From assembly GCA_009767595.1 (NCBI GenBank), contig VSDK01028403.1:1093-65092 (forward strand): a DNA stretch of 64,000 nucleotides, given 5' to 3'. Position numbers and translations under genes: made by a program. Below are positions 52,961-62,645 of this stretch, piece after piece; positions within the stretch are counted from its first letter, which is position 1, and each line of letters starts with the position of its first letter. A model generated the notes under the pieces. That model did not search any database, was not told where the DNA came from, and saw nothing but the letters and a program-made list of their open reading frames with translations. Source of the DNA: Symbiodinium kawagutii. Lineage: Eukaryota > Sar > Dinophyceae > Suessiales > Symbiodiniaceae.

Positions 52961-53880
52961 AGATCAGCCAGCCATTGATATGCGCTGAGGTCGTGTGGGC
53001 CTGCCTGTCGATACATCAAGCGCAAAGGTGGTTGTCGTGAGGGGTGCGCAGCCTCAGCTGCGCCAGGGTCAGGGGTATCCAGGAGCCTTGAAGGGGGGAG
53101 CGCGGTTGAATCGGAGGGGTCGTTGACTTGCTCGGATTGTTCATAAGAGGTTGTTAGCATATGGTTTAAGATCATTAAGAATCAAGAATGTTTAAGTTGT
53201 GAGTATGTGATGCTTTAAGTTGCATTAAATTATTGATCAATCATTATTAGCTGATGGTCACGGATGTTGAAAAAACGTGGTATACCAGGGTCACTTCAAC
53301 ATAATCGTCAATGATGGTTCATGCCGTGGTCGTGGTTAATATAGGGGTCGATGATGGTTGGGCATGGTTAAGAAAGGTTGAGGACTCATAATCCCTGAGG
53401 GTCATCAGTAAGTTGCTGGTCTGTATATTTATTTAAATAAATATATATATATTTTTATCTATGTATGCATATGTTATCAACAGTGATCAAGGAGGATTGA
53501 CAAAGGTTGAGGATGGGGAACAGTGATTCACAATGATTGATTAAGAATTAACAACAATCATCATCACTGATTGACAATGTTGGTGTCCAATGCTGGGCAA
53601 TGGTTCATAATGATTGGATCATGCTGTTTGACATTGATGTTTAATGTTCCATCATGTTGTTTAAGCAGGATCAAACTGGTTTGCTACTGGTCGGTCATGG
53701 ATTCATTTATAACACCTTTGGCGTATGTCTTAAGATTAGGGTCAATACTTGTATGGATGGTGTAGGCTGCATATATGATTCAACTTTTGCGATGAGCCGT
53801 TGAATTTCCATGTGGCTATGATGGGTGTTTCTCAAGTCATAGGGGTTCCGCCTCCCCATCCAAGAGTCCTGTGACGCCAG
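52961..53880. other. No gene recognised
   Basis: A partial family H motif lies at 53068-53110. A (TA)-rich stretch lies at 53435-53460. A family F left end (GTTTCTCAAGTCATAGGGG) lies at 53827-53846. Confidence 0.4.
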
Positions 53881-53971
53881 GGCGGAGTGCATGAACTGCC
53901 ACTTATGCTTTTGGGTGCGCGAGAGCAAGCTGCCTGCTGACAGTGGCCAGGCTCCGCATGGGATCAGCTAG
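53881..53971. CDS. Exon-like GC-rich island, strand uncertain
   Basis: The plus strand after TGACGCCAG reads AECMNCHLCFWVRESKLPAD then SGQAPHGIS and a stop at 53969-53971. CxxCxxC is metal-site-like but too short to judge. The minus strand reads SLLSRTQKHKWQFMHSALAS with similar codon quality. Confidence 0.35.
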
Positions 53972-54114
53972 CCTTGTGCCTTGGGTTCACGCATGGCCCC
54001 AAGATATTGGGTCAATGCCAACCCGCCCAAACACGAGTATAACATCCCCAGAGCCGGGCTGTTCGGGTAATTTTTTTGGGGATCTCCCATAGGTACCCCT
54101 GTTTTGCTTGGCTG

Positions 54115-54300
54115 ACACCCATGCCCAGTGCTGGATCTCCCGTGATTTCTCAAGCAAGTGGCATGAGGCGCGCCATCCAACAGTGCCAGTGCAGCTTTCA
54201 TGTGGAGTTTATCCTGGGGTTGGGAGCGGTCCAAGGGGATCCCGCTCTACCCATCTAATGGGGGAGCGAGTTCAGGAGCCGAGTCACCAAATGGTAGCGT
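54115..54300 (+). CDS. Exon-like sequence running into a family H motif
   Basis: After CACCCATGCCCAG the frame reads CWISRDFSSKWHEARHPTVP then VQLSCGVYPGVGSG and continues open through the H motif (54229-54298). Only the first 30 codons look coding. No family is recognised. Confidence 0.3.
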
Positions 54301-54481
54301 CATCTATTTCCATGCAACTACGTTCAACTTGGTTTCATTGAGCGGCTGCATTCCTGGCTCCATTTCGTTGTTTCGCAATTTAGTTGTTTCACATGTGCTT
54401 CTTATCACTGCTGGCAGAAACATCAAGATGTAGATTGAGAATGGAACCAAGCGATGCCCTTTGTTTTTTCAAACCTCCGAC

Positions 54482-54549
54482 AGGATGGAAAGCAAACTGC
54501 AAGACGAGTGCAGGCTGGCGCGCCCAGAAGTGTTTGCAAGTCCGGGGGG
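54482..54549 (+). CDS. Possible short exon
   Basis: CCTCCGACAG precedes a frame MESKLQDECRLARPEVFASP. Another frame (DGKQTARRVQAGAPRSVCKS) stays open for 60 codons. The choice is not possible from sequence alone. Confidence 0.25.
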
Positions 54550-54859
54550 TTGCCGGCATCAATGATTGCAACAACTTGCAACTTCCAAGGGTATTCGGAA
54601 GATCTGTGTCATGTTCAGCGGGCGACTCTGAACATCTCTGAACCATGTCGATGGAAACCTTGAGATGGTGTGATTTTCTTTCCCCCTTTAATTACCCCCC
54701 CATTTCCAGGGAAAAGACGTTCTCGTATGTGCCTGAGACTCTACAAACCAGGGCACCTTCCTGAGATTAAATAAGCAACGGCCAACGGTTGTTGAATGCA
54801 AGAGTGTCTTTGCACATAAGGGGCGGCCGTTCCACCCTGAACATGTTAAGATTGTTTTA

Positions 54860-54934
54860 TCATAGGCGTGTCAATGGATTAAAAGACACATCGTTTTTTA
54901 GCAGAGACATGTTAACCTCTGGACACGCCTATGA
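54860..54934. other. Inverted repeat pair (TCATAGGCGTGTC)
   Basis: TCATAGGCGTGTC at 54860-54872 and its exact complement GACACGCCTATGA at 54922-54934. ACATGTTAA lies at 54841 and 54907. This may be a small TIR element of its own family. Confidence 0.6.
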
Positions 54935-55144
54935 CGCCTATGACAACATAGGGATCAGGGATCAATATTTTGTCATTTACGGTAACAGAAAGCTCCCAAT
55001 ATACTCATAGGATATCACCATTCTGACAGCATGTTACCATATACTGGTCGCTATTTGTGTCCATTGGCACCTCCAACTTAGGGCCACAAAATCACCCATC
55101 GATCCCTCTTTGGCAAGGAAACAACAAAACGTGATCCATAAACT

Positions 55145-55229
55145 ACTGGCTGGTGGTGTCACACATTTTGTATTTTCCCTAGTGGTTGGTTGACTAATAT
55201 TTCTCATAGGGGTTGAAACCACCAACCAG
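55145..55229. mobile_element. TIR element family A
   Basis: Left CTGGCTGGTGGTGTCACAC, right CATAGGGGTTGAAACCACCAACCAG. About 28 bp upstream (GGAAACAACAAAACGTGATCC...ACTACTGG) is shared with the copy at 57035. Confidence 0.8.
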
Positions 55230-55914
55230 ACTATCATCAAGCTTTACTTCCTAGATCATTTGTTGCAATCAGGTTTGTTCTTGGCTAAACTCTTGATATC
55301 CCCATTGTTTCGTATGACTATCAATATTCATGAGCATTGATCCATATTTGACGATTGACCCCTATTACCAACCCACACCATTCTTGATAGAATGTGTTCA
55401 GGATGAATGTGGTTCTATGTCTCAAATTGCAAGTGTTAATACTTGCACTTGGAAGCCTTTCGTACATGCAGTGTGGCGAACTGGTTGGTGCCTAATAGTA
55501 GATCAACTTGCGAGAGTAGATAGGGTTCCCGGAGTAGACTTGCTTAAAATCAAGGAGTTTGCTTAGTATTAGGGATGCTTTTGATCACATTGTAGCAAGA
55601 TTCAACTCAAGATTCAATGGATTCTCGTGCAAATGATCTGTAAAGGCATTTTAGAAGTACAAGTGCGAAGATGAGTTTTGTCATTTTTCAAAAATCGGTG
55701 TTGCAACATTAGGGCCCGTCCTAGTACAAATAATCTCCTAAGAACAAGAATAGGTCGCCGTGATTTGCCGGGCATATTTTTCGGGGGAGGCAAAGGTCTG
55801 AGAAAGAGTCGATTTCATCCATGCCAGGCGACGAAGAAACCGTCACTGGGACACAGTTGGGCGGTGACTGTTGCGGATGGTATTTATTTGTTTGAACCAT
55901 GTGATTATGTGTCA
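55230..55914. other. No confident gene
   Basis: Right after the A element, 55230-55272 is open (TIIKLYFLDHLLQS) up to a GTTTGT. This is too short to call. Nothing else is recognised. Confidence 0.35.
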
Positions 55915-56036
55915 ATATTAACCAACCAATTTCATGGGGGATAATAACCAACCAACAAGAATGGTCAAGCGAGTTTGAAAAAGAATGGTTAATGATAGGG
56001 GAACCAGGGGTACAGGGGTTTGACCCACAGCCATTT
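55915..56036. mobile_element. Family G repeat, near-complete
   Basis: ATTAACCAACCAATTTCATGG, GGGATAATAACCAACCAAC, GAATGGTTAATGATAGGGGAACC and ACAGGGGTTTGACCCACAGCC follow in order. Confidence 0.65.
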
Positions 56037-56235
56037 GAGTAACGAAGTGACAAAAATCGATCATGTGGTGGACATTGGTCCTTTCATTCGTACATGCATA
56101 GAGGGCTTCAACGGTATAACCAGTGTACACTTAAAGCATCATGTCGTGTTTGATGGCCGTGCAGGCCGTGCAATGGGAATTCCATCAAGTGGAGTGTGGT
56201 TCTCGTTTGATGTATGTAGAGTGTAGAGGTGTCCA

Positions 56236-56292
56236 TGCCACCACCACCACCACCACCACCACCACCACCACCACCACCACCACCACCACCAT
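56236..56292. repeat. (CCA)n microsatellite
   Basis: About 18 pure CCA units. The poly-Gly and poly-Trp antisense frames are artefacts. Confidence 0.98.
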
Positions 56293-56327
56293 GATGTAAA
56301 GCCGCATTTTCGGTCCTGTGTATTCTG

Positions 56328-56395
56328 GGTATCCCTTGGTAGATAAACCTGGAGATGAAAATCCAACATTTAATTGATGTTGTCCTAGCGTGTTT
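56328..56395. mobile_element. Family B, left half only
   Basis: CCCTTGGTAGATAAACCTGG, GAAAATCCAACATTTAATTG and GTTGTCCTAGCG correspond to the left part of the family B consensus. Confidence 0.6.
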
Positions 56396-56467
56396 TACAA
56401 ACCGATTCCAGTAATCTACGAAACTGCAATTGTTTGCGTTTCTTTGCTTTTGCAAAACTTTGGCCAG

Positions 56468-56536
56468 ATGCGCGTGAAAGCCCTCGCAAAAGTGGTCACC
56501 AAACTAGCTTTGAAATGCGACCACGACCGGTGTCAG
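56468..56536 (+). CDS. Candidate internal exon of 23 codons
   Basis: ACTTTGGCCAG and GTGTTT bracket a frame MRVKALAKVVTKLALKCDHD then RCQ, a multiple of three. Both other plus frames and the minus strand contain stops or poor codons, so plus-strand coding is favoured. No family is recognised. Confidence 0.4.
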
Positions 56537-57034
56537 GTGTTTCTTTGTCACTGTCCCACTCTGAGCTGCCTTCGAGGATACACAGTAAGCAACTAATATG
56601 TTTATTCCGGCTGTCATTGTCCAGTATGATTCCCTTTGAATTCATGGTCGCAGTGATAGTGATAGGGTCAAAGAATTTGATGGGGCATCGTCGATCGAAA
56701 ATATAACGTCCCCTCATAGTAACATGGGTTGATTTATAACATGGGTCCCCCTATGGCTATGGTTCAAGGCCCACGGGCCCTTGGTACCTTCGCCTCTCTT
56801 TGCTTCCAAGGATTTCATCCCTGGGAACTGTTGGGCACCCCGTGTCCTGTGCTGAGCCTTGCTTGGCTGCCTGGAGTGCAGGTGCGCCCGGGTGGCTATG
56901 TTTGCTGGTCCTCAATCATTAGCCAAGTTGGGTATGAACTTTAAGTTGTTACAACTAGTTAGTTGCGACTTGGGTATGAACTGGTTGGCAGTTTAGGTTG
57001 AACTAGGAAACAACAAAACGTTATCCATAAACTA
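56537..57034. other. No confident gene
   Basis: A GC-richer stretch at 56760-56900 is open (FHPWELLGTPCPVLSLAWLP) without splice-site support. Confidence 0.3.
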
Positions 57035-57132
57035 CTGGTTGGTGGTTTCAAACATTTTTTATTTTCACTGGTACTTACTAACAAATGGTTGGCTGACTAA
57101 TATTTTTCATAGGGGTTGAAACCACCAACCAG
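57035..57132. mobile_element. TIR element family A, best-preserved copy
   Basis: Left CTGGTTGGTGGTTTCAAAC and right GTTGAAACCACCAACCAG are near-perfect complements. The core is TTATTTTCACTGGTACTTACT, AACAAATGGTTGGCTGAC and TAATATTTTTCATAGGGG. It has no open frame. Confidence 0.9.
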
Positions 57133-57155
57133 CATAGGTTGTTACAACTAGTTAG

Positions 57156-57280
57156 TTGCAAGGCGGGCCCCCGTTTCACCAGCTAGAGGCTCATAGCCAG
57201 GGTAAATGCCAGCTGTGGTAGGTAGAACTATAATTAAGTGGCCTCATAAACCATGTTGTAACTAGGGGGCCCACAATGTA
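57156..57280. mobile_element. TIR element family E, copy 6
   Basis: Left TTGCAAGGCGGGCCCCCG, right GGGGGCCCACAATGTA. It lies only 23 bp from the family A element, so two insertions of different families are almost adjacent. Confidence 0.75.
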
Positions 57281-57632
57281 CCCTTGCTGCACACTAGAAG
57301 GTCAGCTGAGTTGGATTGTAACGGGGGTACATGGGTGACTACCAGTAGTTATGGCCAATATAACTGTAGTTCGGTAGCTTGTTAACCAGATATATTGGGG
57401 TCAGCTTGTAAGAATGTTTATCGAAGCCTGTTATGCCTTTATCAGCCATTGATGGGTGAATTGTGTTTAATAGGAGGTTATTAGGCTTGATAAAAACGGT
57501 TCATGATGACTATAGCTATTGAGGTGTATGATCCCTTAATAATGATTAGGTAAAGGTACATCCGAAACTTTCAGCAAAGAACCTGCAGCAGTCAGGAGCA
57601 AAAAAAGGTGGCTGAAACAATGGGTAACAGTG

Positions 57633-57731
57633 AACACTAATGTTGGTTTCTGATTAGTGCAACCCCCCCTAAAATAATGAAAATAGATGAAACGAACAGG
57701 TAGGTACTAATCAGAAACCAACATTAGTGTT
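57633..57731. mobile_element. Perfect 26-bp terminal inverted repeat element
   Basis: The arms 57633-57658 and 57706-57731 begin AACACTAATGTTGGTTTCTG and are perfect complements over 26 bp around a 47-bp loop containing a C-run. No second copy was seen, so it may be a recent insertion of a further family. Confidence 0.85.
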
Positions 57732-58410
57732 GAATCAATCGTGACCAATCTGGCTGTGGGTCAAGGAACCTGTGCAGCTGTGGCTTGGCGTAGCTTTGGG
57801 GATAGCCATCCATGGACTTGGAGTTTTTGGTAATGACCCAGTAGGCATGTTATGTCACAGGAATTACCGTGAGTGATTGATAGCTACACATGCACAGATC
57901 TAACGCATCAGTTCGCCATGTACTCTGTGGGTGCAGCCACGTTGGTTTTACTCAATAATATAGTCAGCACACCGCAATTGTTGAGAGTTGCTGGATGTTG
58001 CCATAGTTGGTAACATCCCAAAGTGTGATGCTGCTAGTTGTTGGTTGTGAGGTTAGCACGTTGGGAAGCATTTCATCATGCATGTTCGTATAGCCGGAAG
58101 TGTTTTTTTGAGCAGTCAACTTGCGTCACTAGGAAGGAACATATTTGCATAGGAGAACTGGAACACAGCTGCACACATTTGTAGGTAGTAGATGCCCGCT
58201 TTGATCCCAGAAAATGCACGCAGTTTTTCAGACAATCATGATACATACTCACGGTCAGGGGTATCAAAGTCATGCTCAAAGGAGGAAGGTGACTAGGCAC
58301 TGGTTACAGGCATTATGAAAGCCACTTTGAAGAGCCTGCCAGGAAAAAAACATGTGGCTAAACATGCCTGCTGTTTTCGGCATGTTTAGATTTGTAATTA
58401 TTTGTAATCT
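57732..58410. other. No gene recognised
   Basis: Nothing recognisable. Confidence 0.35.
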
Positions 58411-58547
58411 CTACAAGGTGGGCCCCCAACCAGCCATAGTCGTTGGATTATAGCTAGGGTAACTACCAGTTGTCATAGATATAACTAGCTTGTTATTAAA
58501 TGGCCTTAAAAACCAAGATATAACTGGGGTGGCCGGGTCCCTTGTAG
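58411..58547. mobile_element. TIR element family E, copy 7
   Basis: Left CTACAAGGTGGGCCCCCAAC, right GGTGGCCGGGTCCCTTGTAG. The right TTGTAG coincides with the start of a coding-like exon. Confidence 0.8.
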
Positions 58548-58665
58548 ATTGGGCATCCCTCAAAATCTCATCCAAACAAATTCTTTCGGCGCGACGCCTT
58601 TGGAGCGGCACCACGGGCAAGCACTTTTCAAGCCTTGGACGAGATCTACGATACGCGGGGTCCAG
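58548..58665 (+). CDS. Candidate exon starting at a family E end, with consensus donor
   Basis: The frame reads IGHPSKSHPNKFFRRDAFGA then APRASTFQALDEIYDTRGP and ends at a perfect GTAAGT donor (58666). In this frame TAG of the TIR element lies immediately upstream and there is no other AG before the coding-like part, so the element's own TTGTAG is the only available acceptor. A minus-strand frame (AERICLDEILRDAQSTRDPA) is also open, so strand is not certain. No family is recognised. Confidence 0.4.
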
Positions 58666-59035
58666 GTAAGTCGTACCCAACCCATGCAATGATTCGTTAC
58701 ATATATAAATTATATAAAGTATGTAATAGAGGTTTACGAACTCGGGGAAGTTCAAAGTCCTGGGCGTTGATTGGATAACATCTAAACATGAACAGGAATC
58801 CGTTCACACCATAATTTACATATGAAACAGTGGCTATTGGATCAGACACGAGGCTGCCATGCTCCGTCGTCGCAGGTGGTTGTGCTTTGGAGAGCAACTG
58901 CCCGTGTGGTGCCCCAGTTTTTTTCGGCTGCACCTCAGCCTTGATGGGTTCCGTTTTGCTGGAAAGCCGTAGGTGAACAACAAAGCGGTCAACCGGCGCC
59001 AGCTTTCCAACGTCGGGTTTCCCACCAATTCCTAT

Positions 59036-59104
59036 GGTTGGTTTATTGCTATAGATGATTAAAGAAGGATGATTTAGGGGCACCCCTATTTTGAGAAACC
59101 ACCA
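59036..59104. mobile_element. Family F, right half
   Basis: GGTTGGTTTATTGCTATAGA, GGATGATTTAGGGGCACCCC and TATTTTGAGAAACCACC. Confidence 0.7.
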
Positions 59105-61720
59105 TGTCAATTCCAGCAGTTTTTTTTTGGCAGAGCATCGGATGAATTCTGAAAACTCGTGCCCTGTTGTTTTTTCCCCTGCAGATGACCGCCTGGGAAT
59201 CTTGCTGGTAGAGCCTCTCTTGCGATTTCCTTTGTACAATGCAAGGAGGCTGCAGTGATTACATGTGTGTTTTGGTTTTGACGGTGAATGTGAATATATG
59301 CGCGTTCCAGGATGCTATCCCCACTGAGTACATGATACAATGATATACAATAATGATCATCCTCCCTGGGTCCATGGGACCATCTTCAGGAAATCAGTGG
59401 ATGGCCCCAGTTCTTTAGGTTTATTTCATCCAGGCAAATCAGCCGCGAAACAAGATCATCGGAGAACTTGCCAACCTTTGGTACTGTTGACATGCCAGCT
59501 AGCTGGTGATTCTCAGGGAGCTAAGGAGCCAGGGGTATCCCTAAATCCCTTTAAAGGGGGAGCTAAAGAGCTACAGGGAGTGGTGAAACCAGATGGTGTC
59601 CAGTTAATGTGTTTACGGTCGTTGAGAAGACATGGCGGGCAAAGCTTTTGGATGCCCTGACAAAAAATTGTTGCTTAACTAATGACCAGCCATTCCTGCA
59701 TCGGTCACTCTTGACTAACCAAAGAGCAATATTTACCACCATTGGATATATTGGATAATAGTCATTTGATTTTTTTTCAACCATCTATATATCTCCTTGC
59801 CTATTTGCTTTCAGGCCCACCATTGGCGAGATAACATTGCTGAACCAATGATTTGGCATTAGATCAACCTTTACGGACTTTCAAGAGACTTTTTTCACTG
59901 CGCTGTCACCAGCAACCATGGCTATCAACATTAGCACCTGCTACTGCACCTTTTACAACTCTCAATAACTTGGTTTAAGCCTGTTTGGGGAACTTTGCTG
60001 CCTTTTCCCCGGCGAAATTTCGTTGGGCGCTTCGCTGAAGCGGTTGTCAAACCAAGCCCGGAGAGAACAAGAAGAACTTGGTTTAAAACAATCAGCTCTA
60101 TGATTTATTCAACTTAGTTATCATTCATTATTGTCATATATTGTCATTGATTATATAGGTCAACAATGAAGAAGTACAATCACACATGCAATCCAGTCCT
60201 CCGCATCACTTCACCTGACTTCATTGAGCCGCCTTGGGGGGGCGCGGTCCCATCGTCCGGCCATCGCCCAGGAGGTGTCACCGCTGTACACCTGGAGCTT
60301 CATTGCCGGTGCCGGGACGTGTGGGTTCGCACACGCATAGGCACTTGCACCAAGGTGCTTGCACCTACATTGCTGTGGATTGATGTGCCGTACATGTATA
60401 TATACATAGAGACATGATGAGACATGTGGGTATGCATGTGTATGCGCATGTGTGCCGTACTGTGTGTGTGTAATCATGTTTGTGCACGTATCTATGTGTG
60501 TACATGCGCATGTAAACCCCTATTTCTTGTCACTAATATCACCTTCACGTTTACGTAAGCAGAATTTCCATGCATAATGGTACAGCCGCAGAGGCTGCTT
60601 TCCCTCAAAATTGGGAGATGCCTCAATATACTTCACATTAAGCTTTGCTCTTTCCACTGGTCCACCTGGCATTTCCAGAGGATCCTCGCTTCTCAGATTG
60701 ATTCTTCCTAACAGGCTTTCACAGTTCTTTGGGCGTGGCAAGATGTGGCAAGCTGAGGTTTCGGCATGTATAGATCTATTTTTTGCATGCATGCATATTT
60801 GTAAATATATGTGTGTCTATTTGCTGTATGTAAATTTGTTTTTAAAGAGAAATACATCGCTCAATGTTTTTTAAACTATATATATGCACACGTTTGTGCT
60901 AATCTGAATATATATCGACCATTACTTCAGATATATATATATATATATATTCTATGTATCGTTTTTCATTTGTATATACACGTGCATGTACGTCATGTGC
61001 AGCGTTCCCTTGACCCAGCAACCGCAAGAAACAGTTGTTTCACACTTCAATGCTACAAAGTATGTTCCTGGCAAGTACTGGTAACCCTGTGGTTTTCTCA
61101 AACGAATCATCAGTGTAACAACGTGGTTTAGACATCGCCATGGGCCATCATTAGCGATCATCAACAATACACTTTGACAATGGAAGAACGATATCGATAA
61201 CGGTCATCAATGATCACCAATATGATCCTTCATTGCACAAAATAGCAGGTAGTATTCTGCATTGAGTAGTAAACCGTTCGTGATATGGACCAAATTTAGC
61301 CATCATTAAGATCATTAACGATCGGAATGTTCAAAAAACTTATTATCATTAAACATCCTCATTCTTAACCATTCTTACTCCCTATCATTAGCTCAACAAA
61401 AATCAAGCTTGGTATTCTCAACAACCATTATTGTTCACCATCAATTATCCTTCACTATCATTAGTATGGCAGTATGGTTCCACTAGTTGATAGTCAATGT
61501 AGTTGATAGATGTTGATAGTTGGGAGTTAATATTGATACACCACTATCAATATAACCATTCACTATTCATTAGTGATGCAAAATCATGTACTTGACCATT
61601 TGATGCATTTTCCTGGGGCTGGGGGTCCATCCATCCCCGGATCAGGTGAACGGACCAGCACCCGAGGAATCCAGGTTGGGCTCCTGGAGACTGGTTGGTT
61701 GGGAGCTGGTTGATGCCATT
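59105..61720. other. No gene recognised in 2.6 kb; H motif at 59524-59599
   Basis: The H motif contains GGAGCCAGGGGTATCCC, AATCCCTTTAAAGGGGGAGC and GAAACCAGATGG. The word GATGCCCTGACAAAAAAT lies near 59652. (TA)n runs lie at about 60932-60950. A GC-rich patch at 60220-60330 (AVHLELHCRCRDVWVRTRIG) is open but unsupported. The stretch 61130-61560 is rich in ATCATTA/CAATA words. Confidence 0.4.
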
Positions 61721-61721
61721 A

Positions 61722-61768
61722 CTATGGGGGAGCGGGGCCAGGAGCGGCTGGTCACCAGCTGGTAGTAG
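61722..61768. repeat. Family H motif, short
   Basis: ACTATGGGGGAGCGGGGCC, AGGAGCGGCTGGTCACC and AGCTGGTAG. Confidence 0.45.
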
Positions 61769-61915
61769 GGTGAGGTTGAAATAGATATGACTCGAGCTGA
61801 TGGTTAATGATGGTTAATGATGATGGTTAGTGGTGGTTAACGATGATGAATGATGGTTAATGATGGTTAACAATACATGTAGGGGATGATAGCCAACAAT
61901 ACTGGTGAACAACCA

Positions 61916-62013
61916 CTGGTTGGTGGTTTCAAACATTTTATATTTTACCTAGTAGTTGTCAACAAATGGTTGGTTGATTCATATTTTTGACAGGGGTTGA
62001 AACCACCAGCCAG
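61916..62013. mobile_element. TIR element family A
   Basis: Left CTGGTTGGTGGTTTCAAAC, core TTATATTTTACCTAGTAG and AACAAATGGTTGGTTGATTC, right GGGGTTGAAACCACCAGCCAG. Confidence 0.9.
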
Positions 62014-62229
62014 TAAAGTTGTATAGACGTTTGTTTGGTTCTTGCTTCACCCTGGCTTCAAGTAGCCAAAAAGGGCTTCGGAATGGTTGGTTTAGCTGGT
62101 CAGTAGTGGTGAGTAAAGATGAATCATTGCAGATGGTCAGTGATACTTGGTGATATCAAGAGATGAAAATTAGATGGAGGTCAGTAGTGGTGGTCAAGTG
62201 AGCTGAGCTTGCATGCGATTGTCGTATTA

Positions 62230-62546
62230 CGCGCAATTCCCACCCTTTGCCCGGAAACTTGAACATTGTACCACAGTATAACAGTCAACAACTTGGAGAA
62301 ATTACGAAAACGTTGGCTATACGCAACGATTTGTGCTTTAGGACTTTGTGGTTTACAGTTTATGGTTTTAGGGTTTAGGGTTTAGGTGTTTAGGGTTTTA
62401 GGGTTTAGGGTTTTTAGGGTTTGAGGTTTCGGGTTTACAGTTTTTCGGTTGAGAAGCAAAAAACAGTGGGCCTGCGCAGGAATGTGAGGGTCCAGTATGA
62501 CAAGCGATTGTGTACTTGTAAGTTTCCGGGCAAAGGGTGGGAATTG
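62230..62546. mobile_element. TIR element carrying TTTAGGG repeats
   Basis: A 27-bp arm (starting CAATTCCCACCCTTTGCCCG) at 62234-62260 is perfectly complementary to 62520-62546. The 9-bp word GTCGTATTA flanks the element on both sides (62221-62229 and 62547-62555), although 4 bp (CGCG) separate the left copy from the arm. The 9-bp size is like the target duplications of Mutator-type elements. No transposase is present, so it would be non-autonomous. Confidence 0.75.
62364..62432. repeat. Telomere-like (TTTAGGG)n tract
   Basis: Seven or more TTTAGGG or near-variant units (TTTTAGGG, TTTAGGTG, TTTGAGG) lie inside the TIR element above. TTTAGGG is the plant-type telomere unit that dinoflagellates also use. 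Confidence 0.85.
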
Positions 62547-62645
62547 GTCGTATTATTACTCAGTTGTTATGGTCAGGGTCCAGCAGTCTACGTAGTGTTT
62601 CAAAATTGCTTGCCAGATGGCGCTTGTATTTAATTGTGCCAACAA

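Noticed and set aside
56108-56455. Poly-Gly and poly-Trp open frames
   Set aside because: By-product of the CCA microsatellite at 56236-56292.
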